NCBI GenBank assembly: GCA_964247055.1
Contig: OZ176052.1
Span: 1,674,001-1,738,000 of the forward strand
Length of the DNA: 64,000 nucleotides
Direction: 5' to 3'
DNA from: Paragordius varius
Taxonomy: Eukaryota > Nematomorpha
The notes beneath the pieces are model-generated. The model was not told where the DNA came from. It saw nothing but the letters and a program-made list of their open reading frames with translations, and searched no databases. This document shows positions 46,271 through 60,319 of the stretch, in pieces. Every line of letters starts with the position of its first letter. The first letter of the stretch is position 1. Both the position numbers and the translations under genes were made by a program.

Positions 46271-47422
46271 GGCGTTTTGATTTGGGTTTAAAAAAATATA
46301 ATTTATAAAATTGCTTGCTTTATGGCAAAAAGACTAAGAGTAATTGTTAAAAAATTAATATGAAATAAATATTTTAGATATATTTGTAAACTAAATCGAT
46401 AGAGTCAAAATAATTACACTTCACTATATATAATTTGTGCAAAAAAATATTTATTTGAGTTACTTATTAGTTAACAACTAAAATATCACAATAACATTTT
46501 AGAATCATGGCAGATTTCTATTTTTTTTAATATTAAGTAATTTGAAAAAAAAATTGGAATACCAAAAATGTTTCAGCCATATAAAGTCATTTGAACAATA
46601 TTGCAAACTTTAAATCACCATACTTAATACCAAGGACCAAGATAAAAGCAAAAATTATATATAATGGCCAACTACTAATTTTTTTTAATAAAAATGTCAT
46701 ATCTATTATAAGAATTCATTACTTTAATAATTTTCTATCATAACATTCGTAATTTGATCTAGGTGACTCCTTCAATCCTTTCGATATTTTTATATTCTTA
46801 TTTAAAGTCGTGCCCCCTTGTTTGCGATCAATTAAAAGATTGACTTGACTGGGCACAGTGTTAAAATGCGCCGTATTTATTATGTAATGACTTTGACAAA
46901 GTTTTAAGGCTAAATCACCCAATAATTGGGTATATAACCAGGTTCCTAGCAAAGAATTAACAAACTCTTCAATGTACATTGTAAATCTAAGAGTCGCAAA
47001 AAAATAAAATATGGGGAAATGATTAAATATAATTATACATAAATTTCTAGAATTTTTGTAATTTACAGATCATTTAGTGTTAAAGCATGCTATACATGTA
47101 ATTTAATTTCTTGAATTGAGGCAACAATATAAGTTTGATTCTTACATGCATTTTGATAATCACAATCACATTAAAAAAACGTAATAAAAAAGTAAATACT
47201 TTAAATTAGTATATTTGCCTGATGCGGATATACTTATAATTTCATCCAACTTAGGAGAATCGTTATGTGTAGCATTTGCTGGTAGATGAGCACTTTTTAT
47301 GACACAATTTTCATTGTCAAAATAAAATACCTAATTATGTAACATCATAAAATAATTTTATTCATTATAAAAATTTGGATTTTAATATAAACATTAATTT
47401 AAGTTTAAGTTTTTTTATGAGA

Positions 47423-47691
47423 ACAGTAAAAATTGTAATTATAATACGAACAAAACGTAAAAATATAAAGACAAATTTTTTTAAAAAAACAATGCTTTTT
47501 TAAAGCTAGATTTTTCCTTAAATTAATTAATTACAATCATAAAACGTATAATTGATTGTGTTATTAATATACATCTCTATTTTATACTTTGCAGTTTAAA
47601 ACAATGATTTATATTAAATTGTCTAGCAAGTATGGTTTTGTCTTTTAAAAATATATTTTATATTTTTTCAAATTTTACTGTACAAATGATT
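47423..47691. mobile_element. MITE, family 2, intron 34/35, unit B
   Basis: Same insertion as 13,588-13,840, with the left end acagtaaaaattgtaatta and GAACAAAACG retained and the right end degraded. Confidence 0.65.
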
Positions 47692-50600
47692 TTATTTTTT
47701 ACCATTTAGGTGTCTTAAAAAGATATAAAATTAAATATCATAATAGTATATATCACCTCTTTTATCATATCCATTCGTAACTTTGTTTCACGTTTAACCC
47801 ATTTATTTTCTGCTTTAACTATTGTTCTATCATCACAAGGTAAATTCTCAAAATTATTATTATGATGGTCAACTGGTAATATTTGTCGTTTGTTGGTGGT
47901 ATGCTTTAAAACACCCAATCGTATAACGAAATTTCATTCATTCCCATTCATATTCCAATTTCCTGGTTCAAAAATGATTGTAATCAATTGACATTTATGC
48001 AATAAATGGTTTTGACAAGCCGAAAGACACAACAGTATTTGATCAATCAAAAGTTTTTTGTCAAAATTATCAATGTTTATTATATTGGTGGAACTTTTAT
48101 TTTTATTATTGGACACAAATGTAGAATCGGGATGGGTGTTGGACAATATTGCAGTGTTAAAAAACGATGATGACCATTGAAATAAATAGTGTCTAAATGG
48201 TGGATTTATATATATATATATATTGAAATGAGAGAAAGCATAAAAATTTTTTACAGGTAAGTAGGGTTAAATTATTTGTGCGATACTATAAAAAGATATT
48301 GTACTAAAAAAACTTAAGTTTCAAATAAAGTTCCCACCCATATAAAAAGTATTTTTTGTGCTAAAAAATTTAAAAATAAAACTTTTTGTTTTATTAAACA
48401 TAAATTTCAACATAATTAAATCTAAAAAAGCGTTTTTAATGTAAATATTATATTGACGCGGAAAAGCTATACTATTCATGCATAAAATGTCATTTTGCAA
48501 AAAGCGGTTTAATTATGTCGTTTCAAAACTTAACAATATTAAAAAATCATTTTTGATGTTTAAAAATCTCAAAAATAAAAAAGCACCTTAAACTACTTAT
48601 GCAGGACGCAGTAAGGGCAAAACTCCGATCATTGCATACAGCCAATGTATATGTGCTTAATAATTGGGAATTTAGCTCTAAACAGCTGTTAATGGCTTCC
48701 TTAATCTGTGGTTGCAAATGCTGAAACTCTCTATTCAGTATTTTCTTCTCATTTATGAAATATTTCTCAGTTATTTTTAAGATAGAATCAGTTAGGATTG
48801 CAAGCAAGTTTTTAACATTTTCTACACGACTTGCTATGTAATTTTTATGCATTTTTTCGCCGTTTTTGGATATTGTATCATCTCGGTATATATTATCCTT
48901 ATTCATATTATTATGTGAAAATGTGTCGGATATAATACAATTATTTAGTTTGGTAAATGCGACGATATAAATGTTGACGAGATATGTATTAATTAATAAC
49001 TCGTTATTATCGTTAGTGCCTTGTTGTGACAAATCTTGTCCAATCATTTCAAATATGGATTCATGATCTAAAGAACATATTAGTAAAATTTTGAAAATTT
49101 GTATTACAAATCATAAAATATTAGAACAATATTTAATTTAACATACCATTTAGTTTTGGTTTTTTAGTTTTGGCTTGACAATAATATTGATTCAAAGCTA
49201 AATCAAAGATACGATCCAAAAATTTTGAGACGGAGTTCGATATGGTAAAATTTGCATTGGATTGATACATAACTCCGTTTTATCAATTTTACCGTTAACG
49301 GGTGAGTTTGTAGTATTAATATTTGGCTGATAAAAAGTTAAAAAATTACATAAGCCCTTTTAAATGAGGTAGGAAAAACATTTATAAAAAAATTTTAAAA
49401 CCAGTTCTAAAAATTACCATAAATATATCGTCGTAATCAGTAATTAGGGTAGAAAATGCACTAAAATCTATGTTGCTTGGATAATGCGATTTTCTAAGAT
49501 TTTTCAAGTATTGTTCGCGTCTTTGTCGAAAAATGCTAATTAAAAGTCTATGAAAAAAATTTTATATAATAAAATGTCTAAATATAATTGAAAAAAATTA
49601 AATTTTATTTTCATACTCTTGAAGGTGATTTAAAGAATTGTCATCTGAATGTAAGACTTTATTTGATGATTTTCGGCAAAAATTTAAGAAAAGATGTGTC
49701 CAAATATGGCATAATGGCATCAGTGCTTCATGAGTACTAACAATCCCTATCAATATGTTAATGCAAAAAATAATTTTTTTAACATTTCAAACATAATTAC
49801 ATTACATAAATAGATTCGTAGAGAGTTTTACAGTAAGCTGCATAAAATTCATTTTTAAAATATTATACTTTCAATAACTTCTCTATTCATATCTTTATTG
49901 TCACCGAAATAGTGATATGGAATATTGTCATAAACAAAATTTTGGACATAGCCATAATGCAGTAATCGACTCAGGAAATCCATTAAATTTTCAGACCATT
50001 TTATCATTTCTTCTTTGCAAACGCCAAAGTTTGAAGTATCCAAATGGGTAGAAAGGGAAGATAATACTTTAGTTAACATAAGTATGGTTGAACATTCATG
50101 AGCGGTTAAATCATACCCCTTAGGTATATAACTATGAGGTGAGCTTAAATTTTCTTTCAAATTATACGAATTTAGTTTGCTACAGTGTTTTTCCAAAAAC
50201 GCAATTACATATAATTTCAAGCAAGTTAGTATGGAAATCAGGCCTGAGCCTAAATTGTGTTCTGTATTGTTAGTGCTATTATTATTATTATTATTCTGCG
50301 GTATAAATGGTCTCTTTTCAAACTCTGAAGGTTGGGCCGGAGATGAAACAATAATAATCGAGTTAATTTGTTCAAATATCTATGATATTATATATGTATA
50401 TATATATAAATGTATATGTATACATATTAAAGTTTCCAATGACCAAAAGCCTTTAAATAAATAAAATTCTAAGGTATTTATATAATTTATAACTTGTAAA
50501 AAAATTATTTTAAATATAAAATAAAAAAATTTAGACGCAAAAATGAAAGGACCTACTACCTTAGCCATAAATTTTTGTCGACACATATTGTTTCTTTCAA

Positions 50601-50729
50601 CGCGATGGGGAGGAGATTTATTCAAAATAATGTGGGAATTATCCAAAGCCAACATCATAAATTCATAGTATATGGACAGTATCTAATAAGTAAGTAAAAT
50701 TACAATAAAATATGCCAAAATATTATTAC

Positions 50730-50882
50730 AGTATAGTATGCATTTTAATGGTTGCTTCACACTAAAGTAGATTTGCAACACAGGAGTGTATGGAAAAAGA
50801 AAGGAAATAATTGTTTATTCACCATTTCGTTGTTTTTTCCATACACTACTGTAGTGTAAAATAAGCAACCATTAAAACTGTA
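50730..50882. mobile_element. Palindromic MITE, family 1, intron 27/28, unit B
   Basis: Matches the 17,049 copy but has lost bases in both arms (GGTTGCTTCACAC instead of GGTTGCTTATTTCACAC). The inner pair around the loop is preserved. Confidence 0.75.
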
Positions 50883-51612
50883 ATCACAAAAAACTAAAAC
50901 TAATATCAATCATGAATTTTATTTTTATAATTCGCCCATTTTATAACGATAAGAGTAAATTATTTAAAAAATTACCTTTTGATTTATATGAAATCCTGGC
51001 TGTTCTGCAAACGTAGAACTAAAAGCGTTAATCAACCTTTGGTTAATATCTAATACAATTTTACAGTATTCCCAACCTATCTCCCAACCCATATATACCA
51101 TCTATAGAATAGAATTTAAACAAAATTATAAAATATCAAAATAGTACATTTGATATTTAGTCAAATCAATATATAAATCTTTTTTTAGAAAAAATTTCTT
51201 TTACAATTGAAATAGAGTATTATTATTATTTATAAATGCCAATTTTGTTTTAAATCATCATCATTGTTTTAAAATAGTATAAAAATTATAATAAAAAATT
51301 CTGTAGACATAATTTTTACTGATTATTAATATTAAAATAAAAAACTCAAATTTCTCTCTCTCCAACCTGTTTCATCGTTTTAAGATAAAAATTTTGCCAA
51401 ACATTCATGATTTGTATCAACGGTCTCCCCGATTTTAGTGTTTGATGTAAAAGCTCATATATTTGACTGATGATCCATTTTATATGGTATAAATCAAAAT
51501 ATTTTTCCATTTTTAACGGTTGTTTTGAATGCCCTTGTACAGGATTCTCATAAGCTGCCCTTGGCTTTGATTTTGATGTTTCTAGTAGTAGAAGTGCTTT
51601 ATAAAGCGATTT

Positions 51613-51885
51613 TATACCATTTACAGTTCAAATTTACCCTTAAACAATTAAAATTCCCCCTTCGAACAGTACAAAAGGTAATTTTTATTCTTAAAAAACA
51701 CATAATTTATTCGTAGGTGAATTTGAATTGCTCGTGGGTGAATTAAAAATATTGTTAAAAAATGAAATCACGTTTAAAATTAATATAATACCGAAAAATA
51801 AAAAATGCCATAAGAATATTTTATTATTAATGATGAGTTGTATTAGCCCGAAAACACACAATTTATTTTATTGTAAATAATATAT
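51613..51885. mobile_element. MITE, family 3, intron 25/26, unit B
   Basis: Left end TTATACCATTTACAGTTCAA. It contains an additional inverted block (gaatttgaattgctcgtggg) near the middle, suggesting internal rearrangement or a nested partial copy. Confidence 0.6.
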
Positions 51886-52927
51886 TAAAAAAATATGATA
51901 AATGAAACTTAATAAAAAGAAAAATATAGAATAAAAATACCCTTTCTGCTGATTTTTGTATATTTATCTCGGTAAACTTGTATATGAAACAAGGCATATA
52001 AATGCAGTGATTGGCCCAAAATTAGTAATTTTTCAAACTCGATTCCTATAAAAAGGTCTTGAAGAACTCTAAGGAAAGGAAAATGAAAAAATATGCATTT
52101 AATAAATAATGAGATTTTATTTACTGCACATTTTTATACCACAATTATTCAAAATCATGTAAACAGCTCTGAATTGAATTGCAAATAATATCGTTTGTTT
52201 TATCTCCTAAATAAAAAAAACTATCCGATTATCTTTGATATAAACCAGCGTAATCATGTAAACTTTAAGCGGGATTATTAAAAATTTTAATATCGATTAA
52301 TAAAGTTAAATATAACTATACCATTTATATCAATTTTTGTTAGTTCATTGCCAAAATGTGGGAAAAGGTATTCAATTAAAATTTGTTAAGATTTATCATT
52401 TTTACCTAAATTTAGAATTTTTTTAATTATAAAATTTTTTGTTTGATATTTTTTGAAACTCGTAAGCGGCCAGAAAATAAGATAACAAACAACCTAATTT
52501 AAATTAAGGCCCAATCAATCAATTTTAGCTGTCCAAATTTCAACGAAATGCAAAAAATATTTACTTGTTAAGTTGGTTGAAAAGGTCATTAATTGCAGGT
52601 GAGAAAATATGAAATGGAAATTTATTTATATTATTACTATGGTTATTTTTATTAGTGCTATGAGGTGATGATTTCGATTTGAATTCATGAACAGGATCTA
52701 AATTATATATCCAATGCACAAAATTTTTGTAAGATAAATCTTGCAGGGTACATTCATTGCCAAACTTTATAAGTGAAAACTGTGTATCATAAAAAAATGT
52801 GGAATCAGTATTTGAAGTTTTATTGTTATCACCTATTTTTGTGGGTTGATTTTCATTTCCATTTCTAGAAAAATTAGTGATGGAAATATCAAAAAATAAA
52901 AGTTAGGTTAAAACATGAAAAATACAG

Positions 52928-53117
52928 AGATGCCTTTAAATGGTTGTTATTTCACATTAAAGGAGAAGGGCGATTTGCAACACAGGAGTGTATTGAAAAA
53001 GCAAAGGAAATAACAGTTGTTTATTTAACATTTTGTTGTTTTTTCCATACACTACTGTGTGTTGCAAATTGCCGTACTATAAAATAAAATAAGCAGCCAT
53101 TAAAATGGCAAACTGTA
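52928..53117. mobile_element. Palindromic MITE, family 1, intron 23/24, unit B
   Basis: Full-length family-1 element between exons 24 and 23. At the matching place in unit A (19,286-19,316) only a fusion of the two outer ends remains. Confidence 0.7.
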
Positions 53118-55233
53118 AATGTCAGCAGGTTTTTGCGTAAAAAGTTGTCTTTAAAATATAAAAACTGACACCAATATTCTAAGTCTATTAATTTGTTCCT
53201 ATATAATCTAGCGATTTATGGCTGTAAAATATGAGATAAAAAATAAAATTTTATTGTTTTAATTTGTCAAATACAATTCTCTATTTGAATATTTTAATTT
53301 TTCATACATTTAAAATACTATTTATTAATAATAAAATTACCTATTATTTTCATGGGTATTTTCATTTTTTTGATGAGGGCACAAAATTTGCCTTACATCT
53401 TTAACAAATGGTTCTAAATGCGTACTTGGCATTTCAAAAAATGCTTTTATCCGAACAATCATTCCATAAAATCTATTGAAAAATCGGGAAAAAGAATGTT
53501 TAAAAATAGCATTATTACATCTTTAAACCGAAAAAATAATTTTACATTATATGACTACATACGAAATTTTTTCCATAATTAAATATTTCCAAGAAATTAT
53601 AATTAAATAATAAATATATATATTTTAAAAACGCCAGTGTTAGTAATTAACAAAAAATACAGAGAAATATTGTAAAGAAAATATTTAGATATTTTGAAAC
53701 ACTTTACATGTTTTTAGGTTTCTTTAAAGCGTTCAAATAATATAGCATCTCCATATTTTTAAATTTGGCTTAATATTAACGGTATAGTATCAAAGAATTA
53801 ATTTTTTTGAAAAAATAAAATAAAAAAATTGGATAAAATTAAAAATTTATAACCTAAAAACATGGGACCATAGACGTAAATCTTGCCGCAAGGATTTACA
53901 GATAAATATTTTACTGGTCGTATTTTGTATTCCATATAAAATGTATAAACCAATAGGCAGTATAGTTAAATCAAAAGTTTTTCTACCATTCGTCGTAAAT
54001 GTTCGAATATTCTCATGGGTTTGTTTCAAGCGGCGATCTTGAGATTTTTGTTTAAATTGAAACTCTTTCTCTTTAGTACTTTTCGTGTAATGTTTTGACA
54101 AAATTTTTTTGAGTAGTTTACGATTAGCAAGTCTTTTAAGCGACACTTGTCCATCCAAAATAGATGGGTAGGCGGCGACATTAATATCCAATCTATTTGA
54201 AAATTAAAAAAAAATATAATATTACTGTAAGAAAAATAAAATACTGATAATAGAATAAGAAAAAAATAAATAAATTGGCTTTTGGTATTTTAAAACAACC
54301 GAATCATCTTTTTTAATTTTAAAAAATGTTAAAAATAAGTATTTTGTAAATAAAATTGATAATAAATTCATTTTTTAATTTTTTTTTATATATATCATCT
54401 TTTCGCTTTTTGAAAATATAATTTTATTTGAATTCATACCCCATATCATACAAATTAATGGTGGAAAAAAATTGAACGAATTGCTGTAGTATTGTCACAA
54501 ACATATTACCCATATAACATAAATGATCCATGTAATCTAATGATAATAAACGAAAAAAACACATTTTTATAAAATGTAACCTAAAATTTATTGTTTAGGA
54601 CAAGTGATTTAGTAATAATTATATTAGGCTAAAATCAATATTTTTAATTACATGTTGAATGTTTAAATAAATGAATATTTTAAATAAATCCATGCTTAAC
54701 AAAATATTATATATACCTATATCTTTTGCTCAAAAACATTACTTATTCGCAATAATTATTGTTAAAGGTTAATATATTGTAAAGGAAGGTTTACCACATT
54801 GTGCAATTAATTGTACCAACATAAAATTTGATTCAATTTTCCGTAATAATTGAATCAAATAAGAGTTATCTGATGATTGCCTTGGTAAGAAGGATTGTGA
54901 TAATATATTTCTAGAATTAATATTTCCGTTGTAATAATTTTCTTGAAATAAGGCTGAAGGTTCTAAATACAGCATATTAATGAGGATATTTAAAACATGT
55001 TCCTGGTCTTTAATAGTATGATTATTATTGTGACTGTTAAGGCTGTTTTTACGATTGGGTACTAGGATACCCCCGAATGATTTAACATCGCATGCACTTT
55101 TAAAGAACTGATCTAAAAATTTGGCGTAAATTTTCTTTCGATCGTGATGACCTAGAATTAGATTAAAAAAATGTAAATATATATATAAAAGGGTAAATTT
55201 AACATGTATAAAAAAATATTTAACGAACTATAT

Positions 55234-55537
55234 CAGGGGTTTCCAACACAAACGGCTTCGCGGGCCGCATTTGATAAATACGTATGGGAATTAATAAATA
55301 TTTAATTAGATTTCAAACATAAAACTACTGTTGAAAAAATCCAAGTGCTATTAATTTTGCCGTTTTCTGCGTGTTTGTTGCTAATATTGAAAAGACTTGT
55401 TTTGAAAATTTGTATAAATTTTACTGATATATTGAGCCATATTATTGTAAATTGTAGAACTTGTGTTAATTTGATAGATTTCCAAAAACTCCGCGGGCTG
55501 CATATTATCTTGAAGGGTTGCGTTGTGCACACACCTG
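55234..55537. mobile_element. hAT-type MITE, unit B
   Basis: Same insertion as 21,327. Ends CAGGGGTTTCCAACACAAAC and GTGCACACACCTG; flanks aactatat and gactatac. It predates the duplication. Confidence 0.85.
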
Positions 55538-57895
55538 GACTATACTTAATAAAAACCGCTAAAATTGTTTTAAACATACCATCTTCGAGAGAGTTGTCGC
55601 AATGTGAGTTAGGATTGATTGTTTGACATAAAACTCGATATGAATGGGTAAAATTTGTGCAAAAACATTCGTGATCTTTATTACTATTCAATGTTGATTT
55701 AAAACCTAACCTTTCACTATTTACGCAATCTAATTTAGGAAATGATATAAAAAGCAATGTTACCAAATATATCTTATAATACCCGATAAAACCTAAAAAT
55801 ATCAGCCTCAGAGTAATTTGCAATTTCAAGACGTATTTATGGATATCTGTTAATTTTGAAATTATAGCATTAATAATTTTTTGGGAAAACAGTTCAAAAA
55901 AATTTTCTTTCCCTAAAAATATTTATCAATCATATGCCTTCTGACCTATTTTTAGTTATACTCGTGTACAAGTCAATTAGCAATATAACAGCAAATTAAA
56001 ACCCCCAGGACATAAAACAATGTACAACAAATGAAAACTTTAACTTTTTGTATATAGTAAAAATTTTATAGCAAACGTTGGTTTTTCGGTAAAAAATGGC
56101 AAATTTCAAACATATTTTAGGTAAAAAGTGTATTATTTCTATAAGCTTTTATTTACCTTTAATAAAATTGATAAGATTAGATCTTTTGGTATCATTCGCC
56201 ATGGTCAAGGAAATAATGGGTTGTTTAACAATGTTGGCAAATATTTGAGGGATCCAACATTCAGTATATACCATGTTAAATGAATCACATTTGAAAGCTT
56301 GTTTGAATTCTTTCAACTATAAATTTAATATTTAATAAATATTAAATTTTAAAAAACTTGAAATTGCATATTAGTTAAAATGTTATAAATTAATTTTTAT
56401 GTATATTAGTTGGGGGAGGGATTAAAATTAATTTTTGTTTAATAAAATAAAATAATAATCAAAAATATATAAAAAAAGTTAAAAATATATATTTAAACAT
56501 TTTTAAGTTCTATCAAAAATATATTGTAATTTTTTTAATTTTAAACTAGGATGAAATATAATTGCAATTTTTCAAAAAGCTATAAACAATTACCCGTCCA
56601 TCTTGTGTTAAAATATTCCCTTTGGTATTAAATTTTTGCACAATGTAATCCAAACATAGCGATTGAAATGTTGCAAAATATATAAAATCCGCATTAAAGA
56701 GATTGTGGACCTCATTCTGATTAAAGTTATGTTCGGAACTTAATTCATCCTTTTCGAAAGCTAAAAAAATGATTAAAATAGGATTGTTATATTTTAGTAG
56801 ATTTATAAATATTTCAAAAGTTATTCATAATTTAAAATACGTAAAACTACTTTTAATTTAAAGTCTATAAATTAATTTATCCATAAAATTTAAGAAGGTA
56901 GTCATTACAAAAAAATGGCAAAATAAACAAATTTTTCAATTGAATTTTTATATAAATTTTTAATTAAAAAAACAAAATGTAAAAGTTATAATTTGGTAAG
57001 GCCTTTGATAATTTATTGAATATAAATTATAACAAAAAAAGGAAAAATTCAATAAAAATATTTGAAAAAATTTTATAATACCTCATACGTATACGACAAT
57101 GGCAGACAATAGGAATACAAAAGGAAGGAAATTTAACATGACATCACAACACAAATATCCATGCAACAGTATTACACTAATATATTTTAAAAATATTTAA
57201 ATATATATATAAGCAAAAAATTCTAGAATTATGTAAACATTTTCGGCTAAAATTTTTGAAAGTTTTTTTAAAAAAAATTATTTAAAAAACTGATAAGATA
57301 CACAGGTTATTATATCCTGAATATACCATATTTATATAAAAATTAGTTCTATTTCTTGTAAACCATTAAATATAAAATCAATAATAGTTAAGAACGCTGA
57401 TTTAAAAAAAAAATTCGGCTTTAAATGCTATATAAAGTTTTTATGTTAGGTTATAATTATATAACCAAAATATTGGTAAGAATTAGCTGTTTTTCGCATT
57501 TTCTCTTTCAAACTTATTTCGTTCTTATTTTAACGCAGAAAAAAAGTAAACCAACCCACATTCACTTTACCCCAAAAAATACTATTTTAATCGAGCATTT
57601 GCTAAAACACATATATATATATTTTCGTTTCATACCATGATATTGAAAGTAGAATTGCGAACTAAACTTTATTAAAGCCAAATCAATTTCAACACCCGAC
57701 CTTAAATGCATTAAAATTCCGGTTTCTGGATTACATAAACGAGTACGTATTTGAGTGAGAAAGTTTGTCACCAAATGACTTTTTTCCATTTCCTATTGCA
57801 CAAAAAAAAGTAAATTTTTTTCAATTCTTGTTTTTTTCGGTTTTTTAAAATATGAATATATAAATAAGGCGGCCCAAAAAAAGATATTCGTTTAG

Positions 57896-58540
57896 TATAT
57901 ACTATTTGCACTCCAAGAGTGTCCTTGAAAATTTCAAATTGGTCTGAACATTTCAAGTTGGACCTTCAACACTTCATCCTTGAACACTTAAAGTTTGTCC
58001 TTGAACAGTTCAAGTTGGTTCTTCAACAATTCAGGTTGGTCCTTGAACACTTCAAGTTGGTCCTTTGATTTTTTGTTTAGTTTTTATCATCAAATCGTAT
58101 ATCATTCATCTATTTTATCGTTTTTAACCTATTTTTTTTATTAACGATAAATATCAAATTAATATCAACTTTTAATCATTGAGAAACCGTATATCTTTAT
58201 TAATATCTTATAATTATTTTTGATATTTATATGATTTTAATACGTAATTAAAAAATATATAAGTTTCCTAGGATATTATTTACAATTTTTTTTGTAAACA
58301 TTTAAAAATTTATAATTTTGTTAAATTGGAAAAAAGTAGTTTTTGAATGAATTTTTTTTAAATGAATAAATATAATATAGATAATTAGGTTAAAAAATAA
58401 TAAAATTAAAAAATACATACAAAAATTATGATTAATTTAAAATTTAAAAATTTTAAGGACCAACTTGAAGTGTTCAAGGACCAACTTAAATTGTTCACAA
58501 CTTGAAGTGTTAAAGGACACTCTTGAAGTGCAAATGGTAT
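57896..58540. mobile_element. Element family 4, unit B
   Basis: Ortholog of 23,854-24,488, with a different number of ~23-bp blocks at the left end. Its right end is gtgcaaatggtatac, the exact complement of the family terminus. Confidence 0.75.
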
Positions 58541-60040
58541 ACATATGAATGCAGTCATTTATGATTATAAGCAATTAATAAGATTACAGTCAGAAACATA
58601 AATTTTAACTAATTGGAAAACAAATAATTTAACCAAAATAATATATTATTAATTAATATTTCTTATTATTTTTATTTGTAGTTTTATATACATAATATGA
58701 ATTGATAATGTTCGAAATTTTGACTGATTATTTTCATAACCGAAACCTAAACCAGCGATTATAAATTATAATAATATAACTTTCCCAGTTGTTATTTTAA
58801 CCGTATTATATTTTTCAATATTAATCATATTGTTACGTTTTAAAGTGAAAATACCATTTCTCCATCCTTAAGCTTTTTCTCTTCTTCTATTTGTGTTATT
58901 GGAGTCAAATGCAATTTTTGATTGGAGTTTAATTGGTGGTTTAAATCAGGATCCAAAGATATTTCGGTAAATATTGCCTCATCAACTTCAGAGATTTTAG
59001 TCTTATTTTCTTTGTGGGAATCTATAATAAATTTGTGTTGAAATAGTAGGAAAATTTTTACTTTAAATAGATCAAAAATTATTACTTTTAATATTGTTAA
59101 AATAAATAGATATAATGTTTCGGTTAATCGCTAAAATGTCTCAGGTTAGTTTATTAAAATAACCTTTTATATAATAATTTTTACCATAAAAAGAAAAAAA
59201 ATAAAAGGTATAAAATTTGGTATCGTTTTGGTATTCTATATAGCACAAATTTGAGTTTTTGATATTACAATATATTAAAACACGCAAGGTTTTAGCCAAA
59301 AAATATATTTTAAAAAATTAAAGTATACTATCCAAACTTCCAATGACACCAGGTCTAGTTTCATGATTTGAAAGCTGAGTTCCAAAATCAAAGATATCGC
59401 ATATATCTTCTTCTGTTTCCGATGATTCATTATTATCATAAGGAGTTGAATCATTTTCTTGGCAATTATTTTCAATATTGGTATTATAATTATTATTGCT
59501 GGATAAATCATGAGATGAAGCCTTGTATTTCATTTTGTGATTTTTATCAAATAAATTCTCTTCAATTCCGTCAAAATTTTCTCGGTTTGGTAACTCACAA
59601 AGTGAAGCGACGTCCGTTTCTAATAAAATTTCAATAAAAATTTAAATTAAGAAATAAATAGTCGAATATTTTGTTTCTTTAATGAAGTATATCTTTTGTA
59701 AAAGAAATTGCTTAAAAATATTTTTATCCTTAACCTTTCTTTGTATTGTATATATGTTATAAACTAAAAAATTGTCGTTAAATGTTTTTTTAACATGTTA
59801 TTAAAAGATAATTTATATAAAAAATATAATTTTTAGGATAAAAATCTTAAATTTTAAAATAATACCATCAATATCTAGATCGGCGTCCGAAGGTGTTTCA
59901 TAATGCGATTCGGTATCGAAAGATATTTGATTACTATCATTATACGAGCTTGCATTTTGATTATTAACATTATAAACATTGCTCAGGTTATTGATTTGAC
60001 ATGCCGTATTTTCTACCAATAAATAATTTTAATTATATAT

Positions 60041-60319
60041 ATATAAACCTCAAATCGATTTCACCCTTGAACAATAAATTCACTAACCTAAAAATAAATT
60101 ATGTGTTTTTTGGGCCAATATAACTCATCATTAATATAAAATCTTTCTTTATATGTCCGTCCATAGTTTTATATTTTTTTGTATTATGTTATGATTTTAA
60201 ACAAAATATTATTTTTATAAATATAAAAAAATTAGGTAATTTTAATATTCCCTAACACATAATTTTTTAGGGTGAATTTTATATTTTTTCGAGGATGAAT
60301 TTCAATTTAAATGGTATAT
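60041..60319. mobile_element. MITE, family 3, intron 12/13, unit B
   Basis: Same insertion as 26,016, ending atgaatttcaatttaaatgg and tatata. Confidence 0.6.

Larger units (their letters stand above)
43980..47330 (-). pseudogene. Large gene copy B, exons 35-40
   Basis: Exons 47200-47330, 46723-46986, 45889-46203, 45562-45675, 44439-44769, 43980-44156. All are open, including exon 36, which here has a Leu codon in place of the TAA of copy A. Exon 37 is one codon longer. The final exon is nearly identical to that of A, including the TAA. Confidence 0.75.
47757..52068 (-). pseudogene. Large gene copy B, exons 25-34 (contains both breaks)
   Basis: Exons 51941-52068, 51367-51581, 50976-51101, 50560-50682, 49869-50379, 49617-49746, 49418-49547, 49147-49326, 48587-49067, 47757-48192. 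Exons 25-31 and 33 are open and drift only in whole codons (-3 in 28, -3 in 29, +3 in 31, -6 in 33). Exon 32 has the 1-nt loss, exon 34 the TGA (GAA TGA AAT against GAA TTA AAT). Confidence 0.75.
52565..57792 (-). pseudogene. Large gene copy B, exons 16-24
   Basis: Exons 57636-57792, 56594-56760, 56157-56316, 55580-55729, 54795-55151, 54440-54536, 53854-54192, 53341-53472, 52565-52864. All are open. Length changes against copy A are -6 (exon 17), +3 (20), +9 (22) and +6 (24). The intron between exons 24 and 23 carries a full palindromic MITE. Confidence 0.75.

Noticed and set aside
55345-55626. 93-codon plus-strand frame
   Set aside because: It spans the hAT MITE and the antisense of exon 19.
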